The notes under the pieces: model-generated
The model's database searches: none
What the model was told of the DNA's origin: nothing
What the model saw: the letters and a program-made list of their open reading frames with translations, nothing else
Shown here: piece by piece, positions 1 to 12,753 of the stretch
Position numbering within the stretch: the first letter of the stretch is position 1
How the letters are laid out: each line of letters starts with the position of its first letter
Source of the DNA: Chamaecyparis obtusa
Lineage: Eukaryota > Streptophyta > Pinopsida > Cupressales > Cupressaceae
Length of the DNA: 64,000 nucleotides
NCBI GenBank assembly: GCA_027943335.1
Contig: BSBK01002925.1
Coordinates: forward strand, 1,054,001 to 1,118,000
Direction of reading: 5' to 3'
Position numbers and translations under genes: made by a program

Positions 1-1031
1 CTCCCAATCCACAAGAAGTAATGATTGAAGAAGAAAAAGAAAAAATAGAAAAAGAATAAGAAAAAGGAAAAGAAAAGATGGAAGAAAAGAAAGAAGGAAA
101 AGAAAAAGAAATAGAAAAAGAAGTAGACAGAAATGAACCATCAGTTGAACTAATCAAGGTAAAACAAGAAGTGATGGATAGCACTCCCATCACTCCCTCA
201 GCAGCATTGTTATCAAGTTTGACACCTGACACAACTAGTTTGGACTCATGGGGAGAAGAGGACCTAATTAAGTTCAGCATCTTAGCTATGGAGAAAGCCA
301 AGGAGAAATAGGGGATGAGGAATCCCCTCCTTGTAGAATCAATAAACATTTTGAATAGCTTGTTAACAACATACAAGAAAGTGTCCAAGGTACACTATGT
401 TGATGATGTCAGCTTAGTGATATCACAGATCAAGAATAGTTTCTCTAGCCTAGAAGAATCAGCATCCTTAGTTGCAGAGGAGAAGTACTTGAAGAAGAGA
501 TTGAGTGAATTGGTTAGAAATTATACACTTGACCTGAGCTCACTAAAGGCTAGTCAAGCATCCTTGAAGGAGTTTGCAGTAAAGGGTAGAAAGATCATTG
601 ATGATTGTATGAACCAGGACAAGTTGACTGGTGATCTATACAAGAAGATTCAAGAGGTAGAAGCCATGATAGATAGCATAAGGAAATTAGTGGAAGATCC
701 ATATGTTGATGTAAACATATGTAATAATGTCTACCAAGGATAGATAGAGAACATTGAGAAGGAAGAAAAAGATTTGACCAAGATAAGGGCTAAATAGACT
801 CAGCTAAGGAATGCTCTTGCGCCCTCATTAGACATACTTAATCAGAATATCAAGGAGATCAATGCCACCATGGTGACATATGATCAAGGTCCTAGCATAG
901 ATTTGGAGAAGATGGAGAAGATACAGTATGCATTATGCACCCATCTCCAGATTGTGAATTCAATGATCACATTTTGGAAGAAGGAGATCCAAAACCTGCA
1001 AATAGCATATTCAGATGTTTTATCACAGTAA
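1..1031 (+). pseudogene. ORF2 C-terminal part of element K (unknown protein, coiled coil)
   Basis: One reading frame (third plus-strand frame) runs from the window edge to a TAA at 1029-1031, broken by stops including TAA 56-58, TAG 309-311, TAG 741-743 and TAG 795-797. The first about 60 codons are a Glu/Lys run. After that comes a Ser/Thr-Pro stretch (LLSSLTPDTTSLDSW), then heptad-like helical sequence typical of a coiled coil. It aligns with B at 57674-58814, which shares the TAG stops at 309 and 795. No known domain is recognised. The protein is the C-terminal third of the ORF2 product discussed for B and I. Function is unknown. Confidence 0.7.
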
Positions 1032-1066
1032 GTAGTTATATATATAGATTTGAAGCACCTTTGTCA

Positions 1067-1234
1067 TTAATGTCAAAGGGGGAGTATGTATAGAATATGG
1101 TATAGATATGTATAAGGAGATATATGATAAAAAGTTATGTATAAGGGACATATAAGACAAAAATTTTTTGTATTAAGGAACAATTAGCAACTTGGCCATA
1201 TTCCTTTGTTGCCATCAATGACAAAGGGGGAGAT
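1067..1234 (+). promoter_or_regulatory. Element K: repeated polypurine tracts
   Basis: Two copies of a polypurine tract, caaagggggag, lie at about 1074-1084 and 1222-1234, each preceded by a similar gtcattaatg/catcaatga context. The second abuts the 3' LTR and is the expected plus-strand primer. Multiple tracts before the 3' LTR are a described trait of plant Sireviruses. Confidence 0.65.
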
Positions 1235-2350
1235 TGTTAAAATTTTTGATATATTGGTGTATATGACTTGTTATAGTGTTGTCATTATGGAAAAAAAGTC
1301 ATATAGTATTTTGGAGTTAGTGCACTCGATGAGAAGATCAAAAATTAGCTAAGTATTGAAGACTGGATAGTGTACAAAGTTCCTGAAGCTCAGAGCATCA
1401 GCTCACATGCATATGACCAAGTTATGGTATGCACCCAAGAAGATAAGTTGGCTAGACTATATTCATTCTTAGTCTATGAGAACATGATCAGATATGCAAG
1501 TATGAGAAAGACACAGACAATTGAAGTTACACAACCAGTGTGCACCAGAGAAGAATAGAATAAGCACCCGACTGTTAGCATTTTGAGTTGTGGTTATATT
1601 ATAATGATGTAAAGGCTATGTGCCTATTGTAATTAGGTTTCCAAAATGTAAATATGTTTTTTTGTAAACATGCTTGATCCAATTCATTTGGAAGAGTTGT
1701 ATGTAATAGGTTTAAGGGCTGACCTAGTTGTTTGTTTTGTATGTGCATATAAATATGAGATGCACCCATTGTAATTAGCATGGAAGTTGATATAGAGTTG
1801 TGATAAGTAGAGAAGAAGTGTGCAAAGAGACTATAAGATGTATTAGAGCTTTGCAAGAGGTCAAAGCATCAACGCATCAAAGGAATTGATCTGAAAAGCA
1901 GTGTCACAGTGGTAGTTCATCTAGCAAATATAGTGTGTATCTGAGATCAGAAGATTGTAGCCTTCACCACTTGAGTAGTGAGGTCTAGGACAGTGCGTCC
2001 ACTCCCCTAACAAGGACTATTGTAAAAGACTCCTAATAGGGTTTGACCCTTGACAAAGTCTACTATACTTAATGCATTGTAAAACAACTCCTAACAGGGT
2101 TAAGGATCTTCTAACAAGGATCATAAAACACTAGTATAGAATATTAGTGGGTGTCAATTCCCATTGGGATTTTTACCTATTTGGGTTTCCCCGTAGCCAT
2201 ATTGGTGTTATGTGTTGATTTCATGTTTCATGTTTATGTGTATGTTCATTTCAGTACTTAAGCATTTAAGTTCAATTTAAAGATTAAGGGAAAAGATAAA
2301 ATAAAGTGAACACTGATTCACCCCCCCTCTCTGTGTTCCCATTCCTAACA
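1235..2350 (+). repeat. Element K 3' LTR
   Basis: It starts TGTT directly after the polypurine tract and ends cctaaca. It is homologous to both LTRs of B (14128-15239 and 59018-60138). A TATA-like catataaatat at 1746-1756 is kept in all three copies. Repeated ctaacaaggt/ctaatagggt units lie at 2005-2125. A tgattcacccccc box lies about 25-40 bases before the end. The short open frame at 1370-1558 is broken in the other LTR copies and is not a gene. Confidence 0.85.
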
Positions 2351-2385
2351 TTAATGTTTCATTTTTTTTTTAAGTTTAATTTTTG

Positions 2386-2973
<588 letters not shown>

Positions 2974-2977
<4 letters not shown>

Positions 2978-3350
2978 TTATTTAAATTTGTATTAATAAA
3001 TTTTAGTTTATGTAAATTTAATTATATTAATTTAGTTTATTTAATTTTTAAAATATTCATTAATTTTATTTATTAATTAAGTTAGATTAATTTTGCTAAT
3101 AAAATTAGTATAACTACTTTGTTAATTGGATTTAATTAATTATATTTACTTATTAATTTTACTTTAATTAATTTTGTAGTTAGATTTATTTAATTTTATC
3201 AATCATTATTGAATTTAAATAGTAATTTCTTTTAAAGGCTATTTATATCTTAATTTATAGTATAAGTTTATTTGTAAATTAAATTAAATCTATATGTTTG
3301 ATTTTAGATTTTATTTTAACTTAGTGAACTTTTATTATGTAAGCATTAAT
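2974..3350. other. AT-rich spacer, no gene seen
   Basis: Very AT-rich DNA (tta/aat runs) between the AT array and the left end of element I. No coding potential or known repeat was recognised. It ends in ttaat (3346-3350), the left target-site duplication of element I, so it should be contiguous with 11014 onward before that insertion. Confidence 0.7.
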
Positions 3351-4514
3351 TATTGGCATTAAGTATGTTTGTCATCAATGACAACACTTATTCAGACAGA
3401 ATAGTGTTTATCGAGCAGATAGAACAGTGTTTACCGAGCAGACAGAACAATGTTTACCGAGAAGACATAATAGTGTTTATTGAGCAGACAGAATAGTATT
3501 TACCAAGTAGACCGAGCTTCACAGTGCTTACCAAGTTATCATTATTGAGTGATGAGATGAGCAGTGTTTACTGAGTGGTAGCATGGTAAACAGGGAATTC
3601 AGTTTCTACCGAGTGACACTATATCTACCGAGTCTCCAGTATATACTGAGTTTGAAACTACAACCAAGTTGTTAGTATGGACCAAGCCTCCACTTCTACC
3701 GAGAGCATGATGATGTTGAGTAACGCAGTGGATGCCAAGTATCAGAAAGTCACCAAGTTAGTTTGCAGTAACTGAGTAACTATATTTGGGCCAACTCAAT
3801 AATATTTGTGTTAGCTTGTTTAAGAGCCGACTTTGTAATTGTTTTGTAATTATTTTGGATTGATATATAAATAATATTTAGTATCATATCCAAGGTGTTA
3901 AGAAGCGAGAAGTGTGAAAAAGAGAAGAAAGGTAGAGATAAGAGAATTACAAAGGGCTACAACAATATAAGGAGCAGCAGAGACATATCTATCACAGAAG
4001 GTGATTAGTACATTAGAGAATCTCAATCAGCAAGTACAGTTGCAAGTAAGAGATCTACTATTTCATTCTAACAAGTGAATTAGCTTAAAATCCTTTAATC
4101 GAGTAGACTTAACAGTCTTTGTAAAATCTCTTAACCGAGTGCATACTTCATTGTATGTTTGTAAATCCTCTAACAAGGTGGACCTAGCAGTCCTTATTGC
4201 TCCTAATAGGGTAGATCATCAGAAGTGATCATTGTAATCCTTAACCTACAAACTTTATACTCCTGTATTGAAGTTTTGTGGGTATCATCCCCACCCTAGT
4301 TTTACTTTCTATTTGGAAGGTTTCTGGGTCACCAAATCTCTGTATTCAAAATGTTATGAATTTTTTATTCTTTCTGTTACTCATGCATGCAGTTAGCTTA
4401 TTGATCTAAATGATATTTGAAATATGGATAAGATCTGAAATTGATAAAAGTTTTGAAGTTACTGATTCACCCCTCCCCTCTCAGTAACCTGGCTAGTCTT
4501 GAATATTTCCAACA
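3351..4514 (+). repeat. Element I 5' LTR
   Basis: Begins tattgg (TG decayed to TA) and ends ccaaca. The 3' copy at 9804-11008 matches throughout. The U3 part (about 3390-3780) holds some 20 copies or decayed copies of taccgag (accgag, accaag, actgag, attgag). A TATA-like tatataaata lies at 3864-3873. Downstream are ctaacaaggt/ctaatagggt units (4165-4215) and a tgattcacccc box near 4462, before the PBS. Confidence 0.9.
3395..3780 (+). promoter_or_regulatory. ACCGAG-type motif array in the U3 of element I
   Basis: A dense run of accgag hexamers and their CpG-decay forms (accaag, actgag, atcgag) spaced 10-40 bases apart, often as gtttaccgagcagacaga. The same array is in the 3' LTR (about 9850-10255), and a related one is in the LTRs of element C. 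It resembles an enhancer array. ACCGAGA is a catalogued plant DRE1 core; a role here is inference. Confidence 0.55.
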
Positions 4515-4516
4515 AT

Positions 4517-4530
4517 TTGTATCAGAGCTT
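4517..4530 (+). promoter_or_regulatory. Element I primer binding site (tRNA-iMet type)
   Basis: ttgtatcagagctt, two bases after the LTR end, matches the usual plant copia primer site tggtatcagagctt with one change (G to T). Confidence 0.85.
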
Positions 4531-4578
4531 TGTGGTTCTCAGGATAAAGTTTGATAGCTTGAGAAAAGATTCAGGACA

Positions 4579-5810
4579 ATGGAGATATTTAGACTTAACA
4601 AAGTAATTGAGAATGAAAAGATAGATTTGGAAATGGCCATAACTCAACTCAAGGAAGCAAAAGAGCATCTTTCCCAATCCCTAAAAAGAAGGAAGGAACT
4701 TGCAAATCAGATGAATGACCACCAGTATGTTGAAGAAAAGATTGAAGATTTTTTCCCTTCAAGCAACTTAGATGAAGCAAACAATCAAGCAACTTGGATG
4801 AAGCAAACAATGCAATCAAAGAACTTCTAGAAAGGAATGGATCTCTACAAGAAGAGGCAAGAAAATTGAAAAGAGAAGAAGAAATTCAGTCAACAAGATT
4901 TTGTGAAATCTTGGAACAAAGAAACAAGATGAAAGATGAAATAGATGGAAAGAACAATGAAATCCAGAATCAAACCCTTCAGCTAGAAAACCTTATTGAT
5001 CAAGTCTCCAATGCAAATGAAGAAATCTTGACTCTAAGATCAGAAAATGAAAATATAAGAGAGGAGCTAAGATCTGAAAAGAAAATCAATTTAAGATTGA
5101 TGAATGATCTAGATACTAAAAGGAAAATCAATGAGAGAATGTTGAAATCTCAAGAAGATATGAATCAAGTGTATGAATGAAACCTTCATAAGCAAAAAGG
5201 AAAAGTAGGACTTGGATACAAAGAGGAAGGTGAATCCTCCAAACAAGGTACTCAAAAGAATAAAAAACCCACTTGTAATCACTGTGGAAAAATTGGTCAT
5301 ACTTCAAACAAATGTTGGAGCAATGGAAAAGAAAAATTCAATGGAAAATGCTACAATTGCAATCAGTATGGTCATAAAGAAAATGAATGCAAGGAGAAAC
5401 CAAGATTTAAAGGCAAATGTCACAAATGTAACAAACAAGGTCATAAGGCATCAGAATGCAGAACTAAAACACCCAATCCAGTAGAAAAAATTATGAAAGC
5501 AATATTTGGTTGGGATTACAATACTTGGTGTAGATGTCATTACTATGGAGAATATGGACACATTGGTATGAATTGTGTAAGGCATCACTTGAGAAAAATA
5601 GAAACCACCATTAGATGTTATAAATGCACTAAGCTTGGTCACATAGCTAAAAATTGCATGAATTTAGGTAAAGTTGAAGATGAAAAGAAAGCAAAAGTAG
5701 ATAGCATTAGGAAGCAGATGAGACAACAATGGATTCCTAAACCTACCAAGAAAACCAATCCTAGTAATTTAGTCACTCATGAAGAGGGTGGCTCTATCAA
5801 TTCTAACTAA
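4579..5810 (+). pseudogene. Element I ORF1: gag-like, coiled coil plus five CCHC knuckles
   Basis: The start at 4579 is the first ATG after the PBS. Residues 1-200 form a Glu/Lys/Leu-rich coiled coil. A run of zinc knuckles C-x2-C-x4-H-x4-C follows at about 5274-5315, 5349-5390, 5418-5459, 5532-5577 and 5616-5657. Four are canonical; the fourth has Cys replaced by Tyr. Two lesions break the frame: a 26-bp tandem duplication at 4760-4811, and a TGA at 5178-5180 between coiled coil and knuckles. After those the frame stays open to TAA 5808-5810. No capsid domain was recognised. By position and knuckles this is a nucleocapsid-like RNA-binding protein; five knuckles exceeds the usual one to three. 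Confidence 0.75.
4760..4811 (+). repeat. 26-bp tandem duplication inside ORF1
   Basis: Two copies of caagcaactt-r-gatgaagcaaacaat lie head to tail (4760-4785 and 4786-4811), differing at one base. Since 26 is not a multiple of three, the duplication shifts the ORF1 frame. Confidence 0.9.
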
Positions 5811-6236
5811 GTCTCCAAGAAAGCATTAGAACTATATCTTCATAGACATATTCCAAACAGTTCCTGAATTGAAAGGAAGAAAGATCCAAATCAGTATGCA
5901 AGATATAGCAGGATCATAGGAAGGTCGGTATCAGTTACCACCGAGCAAGGTTAGGAGTAACCTAATTTCATTTGGTTACCAAGTAAGGTCGGAGCAGTAT
6001 GTTCTCTGAGTTGCGAAATCTTCACCAAGCAATTAATGCATAGTGGATGACAGTCTGTCAAATTCAATACCCTAATTCCTACAGAGAATTAATGACAAAA
6101 TTTTAACAAAAAGCATGAAATCAAGTTCATTCTTCACCATGAATATCAGCATATTGAGCAGAAAAATTTCTAGTGCGAGCAAGCGATTCGAAGAAAAATT
6201 TTGCAATAGGAATTTTTCTTTTTCTACCGAGCTACC
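5811..6236 (+). other. Element I inter-ORF region
   Basis: About 430 bases without coding frame between ORF1 and ORF2. It contains further taccgag/accaag motifs (about 5938-6020 and at 6224) like the U3 array. It ends in a pyrimidine-rich stretch just before the ORF2 start (ctaccATGG). Element B has a similar gap at 16397-16820. It may hold an internal promoter or a splice acceptor; neither is shown. Confidence 0.5.
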
Positions 6237-9200
6237 ATGGCATCATCTAGCACCAAAGTAAAGAAAGGTTCAAAAATGTTAGTCCAAGGAGAATGGAAAG
6301 TACCAGATTTCAAACTCGTGCCCATGATTGCAAAAACCCTAGATCCGAGTGGAGCTCAATCTCAAATTCCTCCAAAGGTACTTCTTGTAAATGACATTCA
6401 TAGTCATTTTAAAGGTACAATTCAAGAGCTTGGAACCCTAGAGATAGATGTTGTTCATGATGAACTATGTGTTGATGGTGTTCTCAAACCGGAACATAAA
6501 CATTTGGAAGATAAGGGTTTGACACATATCACCCACTTGTCTCAGAGTTTCTAGATAAAATGGATTAGATATATCCTAAGCCAAGTGCATGAAGGTAAAA
6601 TTTGGCTTGAGCAACCAGTGGAAATATCAAAAAAGATGATTCACCAAATCACTAGTCTTCCCATGCTTGCCAAGGTTAAATCTACAAAAACCCTAGGTCA
6701 GGTAGAGCTGGAAAAGAAAACCCTAGCCGAATGGGATGGTAGAGGTATGAGAATAAATAGTATTACTGATGTAGAACTAAAATTTGGCACATATGTCATA
6801 GCTCACAAGATATACAGTTCAAGTCAGTAGAGTAGTGTTCCGTGTGAAGTAGTTGACCTAGCTTATAAAATTGTGAAGAACAATCTGTCATTTGACCTAG
6901 CAGACTTATTATTGAAATAGTTCAACAAGAATATGGAGAGCATCCAAACCTCAAAGAACAATCCATATAAGTTTGGCTTGCTATTGGTTTGTTTATTTTT
7001 CTATGCTCAAAATTTTTTCCCATCAAAAGGCACGGTAAAATGGAGAAAGGATGTACCTGTTCTTTATTAGATAAATGAGTACATTGCAGAAATGGGTGAG
7101 AATTTTGCAAGCATAATGGATAGCTATTTTGAATCTTTTAAGGAGAAGATGAATAATAGATTTTGGATTCCACTAAAGTTGGTGGAAGATTATAAATATG
7201 ATATTTGTTTCATGGTTGATTGTGATAGAGTATATATTCAGGCAGTAAGGCCTAGGATTGTATGGGTGAAACCTCTTCCTTATGAGGTAAACATTGATGA
7301 GACAAAGGATATAATTGAAGCACTAGTAAATAAATCTATTGATCCAAAGGCTCCATACTTTGGAACATATGATGAAGCTAAGGTAAGAATTGAGCTAAGC
7401 ATAAAACTTCCATAGGTGGTTAACAAAGGCATAAAGAGGATGGCCAAGATGCAATCTAGCACACCTCTAATGTTAACCAAAGGCAAAGGATAGGATATTG
7501 TAGAAGAAGAAAAGGATGAGAGTGAAGAATAACAAGTACCTATAAAGAATAAAGGGAAGGAAAAAATCACTAAGGCACCAAAACAACCCACTATAGTATT
7601 CACAAGGAAAAGATCAAGGGACAAGGCAGGTAAAGTCAATGATGATATGGTACTCAAAAGGCCTCCTCCCTCATTTGAAGAAAAGATTAAGGATTTGAGA
7701 GAAGGATCTGGAATTGCAAATTTCAAATCTCTCAACTATGAAACAAGGTCAGAAGTAGAGCAGCAAGAAATTGAAGATTTTGTTATTGAGAAAATGGGAA
7801 AATGGAAATACTCACCTGAAGAAATGGCTTCTTAGATCCCAGGAGTTTTATTAAACCAAATCAAGATGAGATGGTCCAATGCAAGGCAAACTGTCAAGGA
7901 CATCTATGCTCAAACCTTAAGACAATTGATGCCAAGTTTGAAAAATGTTGAAATAAATAAGGCATTGATAGAAAATGAGTGCAAGATAACACTAAAGTTC
8001 AATAGTTGTTTGATTTTGATCAAGGATATAGAGTCAGATGTGAAAAGTGTAGAATCTACTTGGAAAAACATCTATCATCTTCACAAACCAAGTACTGAAA
8101 TTGTGATAATTAAAGATATTGAAGATGACAGTGATAAAGAAGATGAAGAAGTAGTTTAGATTGATAATGTTGAGATAGAAGAAGTAGAGAAAGAGGCTAT
8201 CAAGGAAGCTAAGAAGAATGTTGAGGAAGATGATCTAGTTTGAATAGCTACAGAGGTAATTGTCTCACTTCCTCACTCTCCAGTAAAAATTGCTACATCT
8301 ATCCCAGAGAAAACTTCAAGTGTGATTGTGACAACTCCCTCAAATACATCAAATGTCCAATCATCACTAGCATAGCTCAATGTAACAATGATAGAAGTGG
8401 CTACCACTTCATCCATCAAGCTTCAGGCTCCTTCCATCAAGTTGTAGTCTTTAGCACCTTCTTCAATTTTGAGTTTTTCAGAAGCAAGTACTTCAATTTT
8501 GGATACCTTAGTAAGTACTTCAGATTCTACAGTTGTAAATACTTCAATTTTTGGTTTATCAAGTATTCCAGTTAGCATTCCATCAGTTAGAAGTGTATCA
8601 ATTTTCACTACAAGTCCTACTGTGTCTACAATAATTTCTACTACAAAGGCATTAAGTATAAAGACTCAACTGAGTACAAAATTTTTGAGTAAGAATGTAG
8701 TAGAAGATATATATTTAGATGAGGAGATAGAAATTCCCCAATTAGATTTTGCAAACCTCGTAGCAGACCAAATGCAAACAGTTGGTGAACTCCTCCAGAA
8801 GAAAGTAAAGAAGAAGAAACTAAAAGAAGAAAGAGATAAGGAATATAAGATCATTGAGGATGCCAAGAAAATTTTGACAGAAGCTATAGGTGTTGAAGTT
8901 GATTCCTCTCAACACATTTTGTTGCAGTTGGCAAAAGCAGTTAAAAAGTTCAATGAGGATTCCTCTAGATCATATAAGTTCCTTGAGAAAGATGAGAAGA
9001 AGTTTGATAATAAAGTGCTTGAGCACATTGACCAGCAAATAGCTATCAATCAGGCAGGGTTCTCTTTAGTTTTGACTAGCATTGAGTCCTCCTATTCCAA
9101 GGTAACATTCTTTTTTGTCAAAATATGTAATGTTGTCGAGTTCTCAAAGGAGATTAAAGACAAAATAAATAAGATTGATGAGGATGTGAAGATCAGTGCA

Positions 9201-9446
9201 TAGAAGTTGCAACTTGAACCTAGTTCAAGCTCTGCACATCATATGATAGTCAGATTCCTATCTAATAAGCAGTCAGAATTATTGAGAGAAGATGTAAGGA
9301 TCAGGTCAACATTAATAGATATTCAGAACATGATCCTTCCCATCATGGATACAATGCAGAAGCATATTGCATACTCAAAAACATTGATCCATGACAATCA
9401 ATTTTCAATTGCAGATCACATTATTGAACTCTCTGTAGAAGTCTAA
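6237..9446 (+). pseudogene. Element I ORF2: long unknown protein conserved with element B
   Basis: One frame of about 1,070 codons, without evident frameshift, is broken by about a dozen stops, mostly TAG (for example 6552, 6828, 6918, 7413, 7833, 8157, 9201). It starts at an ATG in good context (accATGGC). The first about 400 codons align with B ORF2 (16821-18000): W-I-x2-(I/L)-L-S-x-(V/I)-H at 6561, I-H-x-I-T at 6639-6653, and R-x2-I-P-x3-V-E-x-Y-K-x4-C-F-M then G-T-Y at about 7161-7375. A Ser/Thr/Val-rich linker (about 8480-8660) and a coiled coil follow. No protease, polymerase or integrase residue is seen. The W...IHxIT...LP pattern loosely recalls plant mobile domains, but I would not assign it. 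Function unknown. Confidence 0.7.
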
Positions 9447-9584
9447 GTTGCACTCCATACATGCAAGATTTTGCAAGAGAATTGGGATAGAACTCTAGCA
9501 TTAATAAGTAAGGTACATTCTGATTTTCTCTCACACTTTGGCATCTCTGTGTAAAATATTTGTATATACACCTTTGGCCTTATT

Positions 9585-9803
9585 GTCAAAAAGGGGGAGA
9601 AAGTATATAAGATATATGAGATATGAAAGGGGGAGAAAGTATATGAGAGAAATAGGAAATATGAGTATGAGGTGAAACAAGATACTTGTATATATGTATA
9701 CTATATGGGGGAGACATGAAATGTATATACTAATAGATTCAGCATGATTTTTTATTTTTTTTGGGCAATAAGTGTTTTTGTCACTAATGCCAAAGGAGGA
9801 GAT
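9585..9803 (+). promoter_or_regulatory. Element I: repeated polypurine tracts
   Basis: Purine tracts aaaaagggggagaaagt (about 9585), gaaagggggagaaagt (about 9626), gggggagaca (about 9705) and finally caaaggaggagat (9791-9803), the last directly before the 3' LTR. Confidence 0.65.
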
Positions 9804-11008
9804 TATTGGCATTAAGTATGTTTGTCATTAGTGACAACACTTATTCAAATAGAACAATATTTACCGAGAAGACAGAATAGTGTTTACCAAGCAGACAGAA
9901 TAGTGTTTACCAAGAAGACAGAACAGTGTTTACCGAACAAATAGAACAGTGTTTACCGAGCAGACAGAATAGTATTTACCGAGCAGACCAAGCTTCACAG
10001 TGCTCATTGAGTTATCATTACTGAGTGATGAGATGAGCAGTGTTTACCAAGTGGCAGCATGGTAAATAGGGAATTTAGTTTCTACCGAGTGACACTATAT
10101 CTACCGAGTCTCTAGTATATACCAAGTTCAAAACTACAACTGAGTGGTTAGTATGGACCAAGCCTCCACTTCTACTGAGAGCATGATGATGTCAAGTAAC
10201 GTAGTGGATGCTGAGTATCAGAAAGTCACTGAGTTAGTTTGTAGTAACTGAGTAAATATATTTGGGTTGACTCAGTAATATTTGTGTTAGCTTGTTTAAG
10301 AGCTGACTTTGTAATTGTTTTGTAATTGTTTTGGATTGATATATAAACAATGTTTAGTATCATATCCAAGGTGTTAAGAAGTGATAAGTGTGAAAAAGAG
10401 AAGAAAGGTAGAGATAAGCAAATTACAAAGGGCTACAGTAGTATAAGGAGCAGCAGAGACATATCTATCATAGAAGGTGATTAGTACATTAGAGAATCTC
10501 AATCAGCAAGTACAGTTGCAAGTAAGAGATCTATTTTTTCATTCTAATAGGTGAATCAGCTTAAAATTTTTTAACCGGGTAGACTTAATAGTCTTTGTAA
10601 AATCTCTTAACTGAGTGCATACTTCATTGTATGTTTGTAAATCCTCTAACAAGGTGGACCTAGCAGTCCTTATTGCTCCTAACAGGGTAGATCATCAGAA
10701 GTGATCATTGTAAGCCTTAACTAGAAAACTTTATACTGTAGTATTGAATTTTTGTGGGTATCATCCCCACCCCAGTTTTACTTTCTATTTGGAAGGTTTC
10801 TGGGTCACCAAATCTTTGTGTTCAAAATGTTATGAATGTTTTATTCTTTATGAATGTTTTATTCTTTCTATTACTCATGCATGTAGTTAGCTTATTGATT
10901 TAAATGTTATTTGAAATATGGATAAGATTTGAAATTTATAAAAGTTTTGAAGTTACTGATTCACCCCTCCCCTCTCAGTAACCTAGCTAGTCTTGAATAT
11001 TTCCAACA
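9804..11008 (+). repeat. Element I 3' LTR
   Basis: Matches 3351-4514. It differs by scattered, mainly C/T and G/A changes and a small local duplication of gttttattcttt near 10850. TATA-like tatataaaca lies at 10340-10349. Followed by target duplication ttaat 11009-11013. Confidence 0.9.
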
Positions 11009-11013
11009 TTAAT

Positions 11014-12753
11014 AGCTAGTTTATTTATTTTGGTTTATTCACATATAGTTTTATTTATGTGTCAAAATATGCTCATATGTAATTTATTTACTAAATCTAG
11101 AATTTAGATTAAGTTAGATGTTTTGTTTTGAATCAAATATAACATATGCATATATGTTAATTAGGACAAGTGTTATTCTTTTACTGAAATTGGGCTTTTT
11201 ATTATGTTGAGTTCATAGAAGGTTTATAGGGAATACTTCTTCATTAAGGGCTTCATTGTAACATTTTTATTAAGATTATTTCAGTTGACTTATATACTCC
11301 TATGCTTGGATTGAATTATGCTCATTATGAAATTTAAATGCCTATGGCTTAGATGTCAATTTTTCATGATACAATTGTGCATACTTTGTTCATAGTGTGT
11401 CTTCTTTTACATTATGTGATATCAAGTACTAGAAGACCTAGGGGGATACAGAGGCCAAGGTTTGTGTTAGATGGTTATGTTTTTAGTTATGTTTTGATGT
11501 GTGTGTAAATTTTGATTATCATCCCTGACTTGACCATGTGGGCTCATGAGGCTTTGTATTATGTTTATGGTATCTTTGTAATCATTTTTGGTTCTTTTAT
11601 GTGAGACTGGATCTGGGATTACCTAGTTGTATACCTAATTAGATCTAGGTGAGATCTATAAGCCTAAGGTAGTTTACCTAGATATGTAGTAGGAGGTAGC
11701 TTGCAATAAGCCTTGGGGCCCATCAGTGGCTGCTAGGATCACTTATTATAAGTATTAGTAATCAAGTGATAACCTAATATAATTAAGGGGTATTTAAATG
11801 AACCTAATAAGATATGATTCCTCACCCATGCTTGAGTGCTAGTAAAGACTAAGGTGGTGTTGAGAAGATGACTAGCTTCCTTTAAAAGGCATGAGTTGGC
11901 ATAGTTGATGACTTCATCTATATGAGAGGTCATTGATCCCATGTATGGTCACTTGGGTGCCAAGATCCAAAGAGATTACTAGGAAAAAACTTAAGGATTA
12001 GACGTACACGATGACACCTTCATATGCATAGTATGGCTATTATACATGTGTTAGTTGCCTCTAGATTAGTGAGTCTTACCTATCTTTGTATACCTTGAGT
12101 TAGAGTGCTTTCAAGATCCTTCTGCTTAGGGTTTTATCCCTGCTTTTGTTTTGGTTATCCAATTGGGGTTTTTTGTTATCTCCTCAGCATAGTAGGGTAG
12201 GCCTTTGTGGTTCTACATGGATGGGTGGTAGTGATACTTTACCATTTGAGATTCAGCATCCTGTTGCTGATGCTTGATGGTGATTCTGTAGTTGGATTCC
12301 TTATGATGCTTCATTGATGTTTCTTTCTTATCTTCTTTATTTTTTATCTTGTATTAGATTATCATATGTGATACCTAATTTGGACATTGTATTAGTATTG
12401 TTAGAGTGATTACCACATACCCTATGACATATGCAGTGGATGTGATTTTATTTAGATATCATGGATGTTCATGAGGATTTTAATTTATAGTTATATGATG
12501 TAATTGTAATATTTATCTTATGGAATCTTTTGTTAATCCTATTTTAGTTGTGTTACGTTCTTAAGAAATTCTACGTCATGGAACTCTATAGTTTTTTAAT
12601 CTATGTTGGTTGTTGTATTAATGTGAGTAAATGGTAATTTTCTTCTGCACTAATGTTATCTTGTATGTTAACTCTAGAAAAACATAATTATTCACTAAAC
12701 TTAGTAGCATGTTTTAGGTTAAATTCTCTTGGGTTCCCTGGCGGGGCGTTACA
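11014..12753. other. Region H: unclassified repeat-like DNA with gypsy-LTR-like right end
   Basis: 1.7 kb with no coding frame of note. Its right end, ggcggggcgttaca at 12740-12753, read on the minus strand begins TGTAACGCCCCGCC, a common start of plant gypsy LTRs. Immediately right of it the integrase frame of element A is in progress, so H most likely inserted into A and cut it. Before insertion of I this DNA joined 2356-3350. No second LTR is visible, so the class is open. Confidence 0.45.

Larger units (their letters stand above)
1..2350 (+). mobile_element. Element K: 3' part of a pol-less LTR retrotransposon
   Basis: The window opens inside this element. It shows the end of ORF2 (to about 1031), a short 3' untranslated part with two polypurine tracts, and a 3' LTR (1235-2350). 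The LTR and the ORF2 tail match element B (57557-60138) along their whole length, so K and B are two copies of one family. The base after the LTR starts ttaat, a possible target-site copy whose partner lies outside the window. No reverse transcriptase or integrase is seen in the visible part, as in B. Confidence 0.85.
3351..11008 (+). mobile_element. Element I: complete pol-less copia-like LTR retrotransposon
   Basis: 7,658 bp bounded by LTRs 3351-4514 and 9804-11008 and by identical 5-bp target duplications ttaat (3346-3350 and 11009-11013). Order: LTR, initiator-Met-type PBS, gag-like ORF1 with CCHC knuckles, about 430 bp of non-coding DNA, ORF2 of about 1,070 codons, repeated polypurine tracts, LTR. 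No protease, RT, RNase H or integrase motif is seen on either strand, so it should depend on enzymes in trans. Its ORF2 is homologous to that of B. Its LTR end, PBS and polypurine tract resemble those of copia element C. Confidence 0.88.

Noticed and set aside
7280..7735. 151-codon minus-strand frame
   Set aside because: Antisense of ORF2 of I; hydrophobic content follows from the Glu/Lys-rich plus strand.
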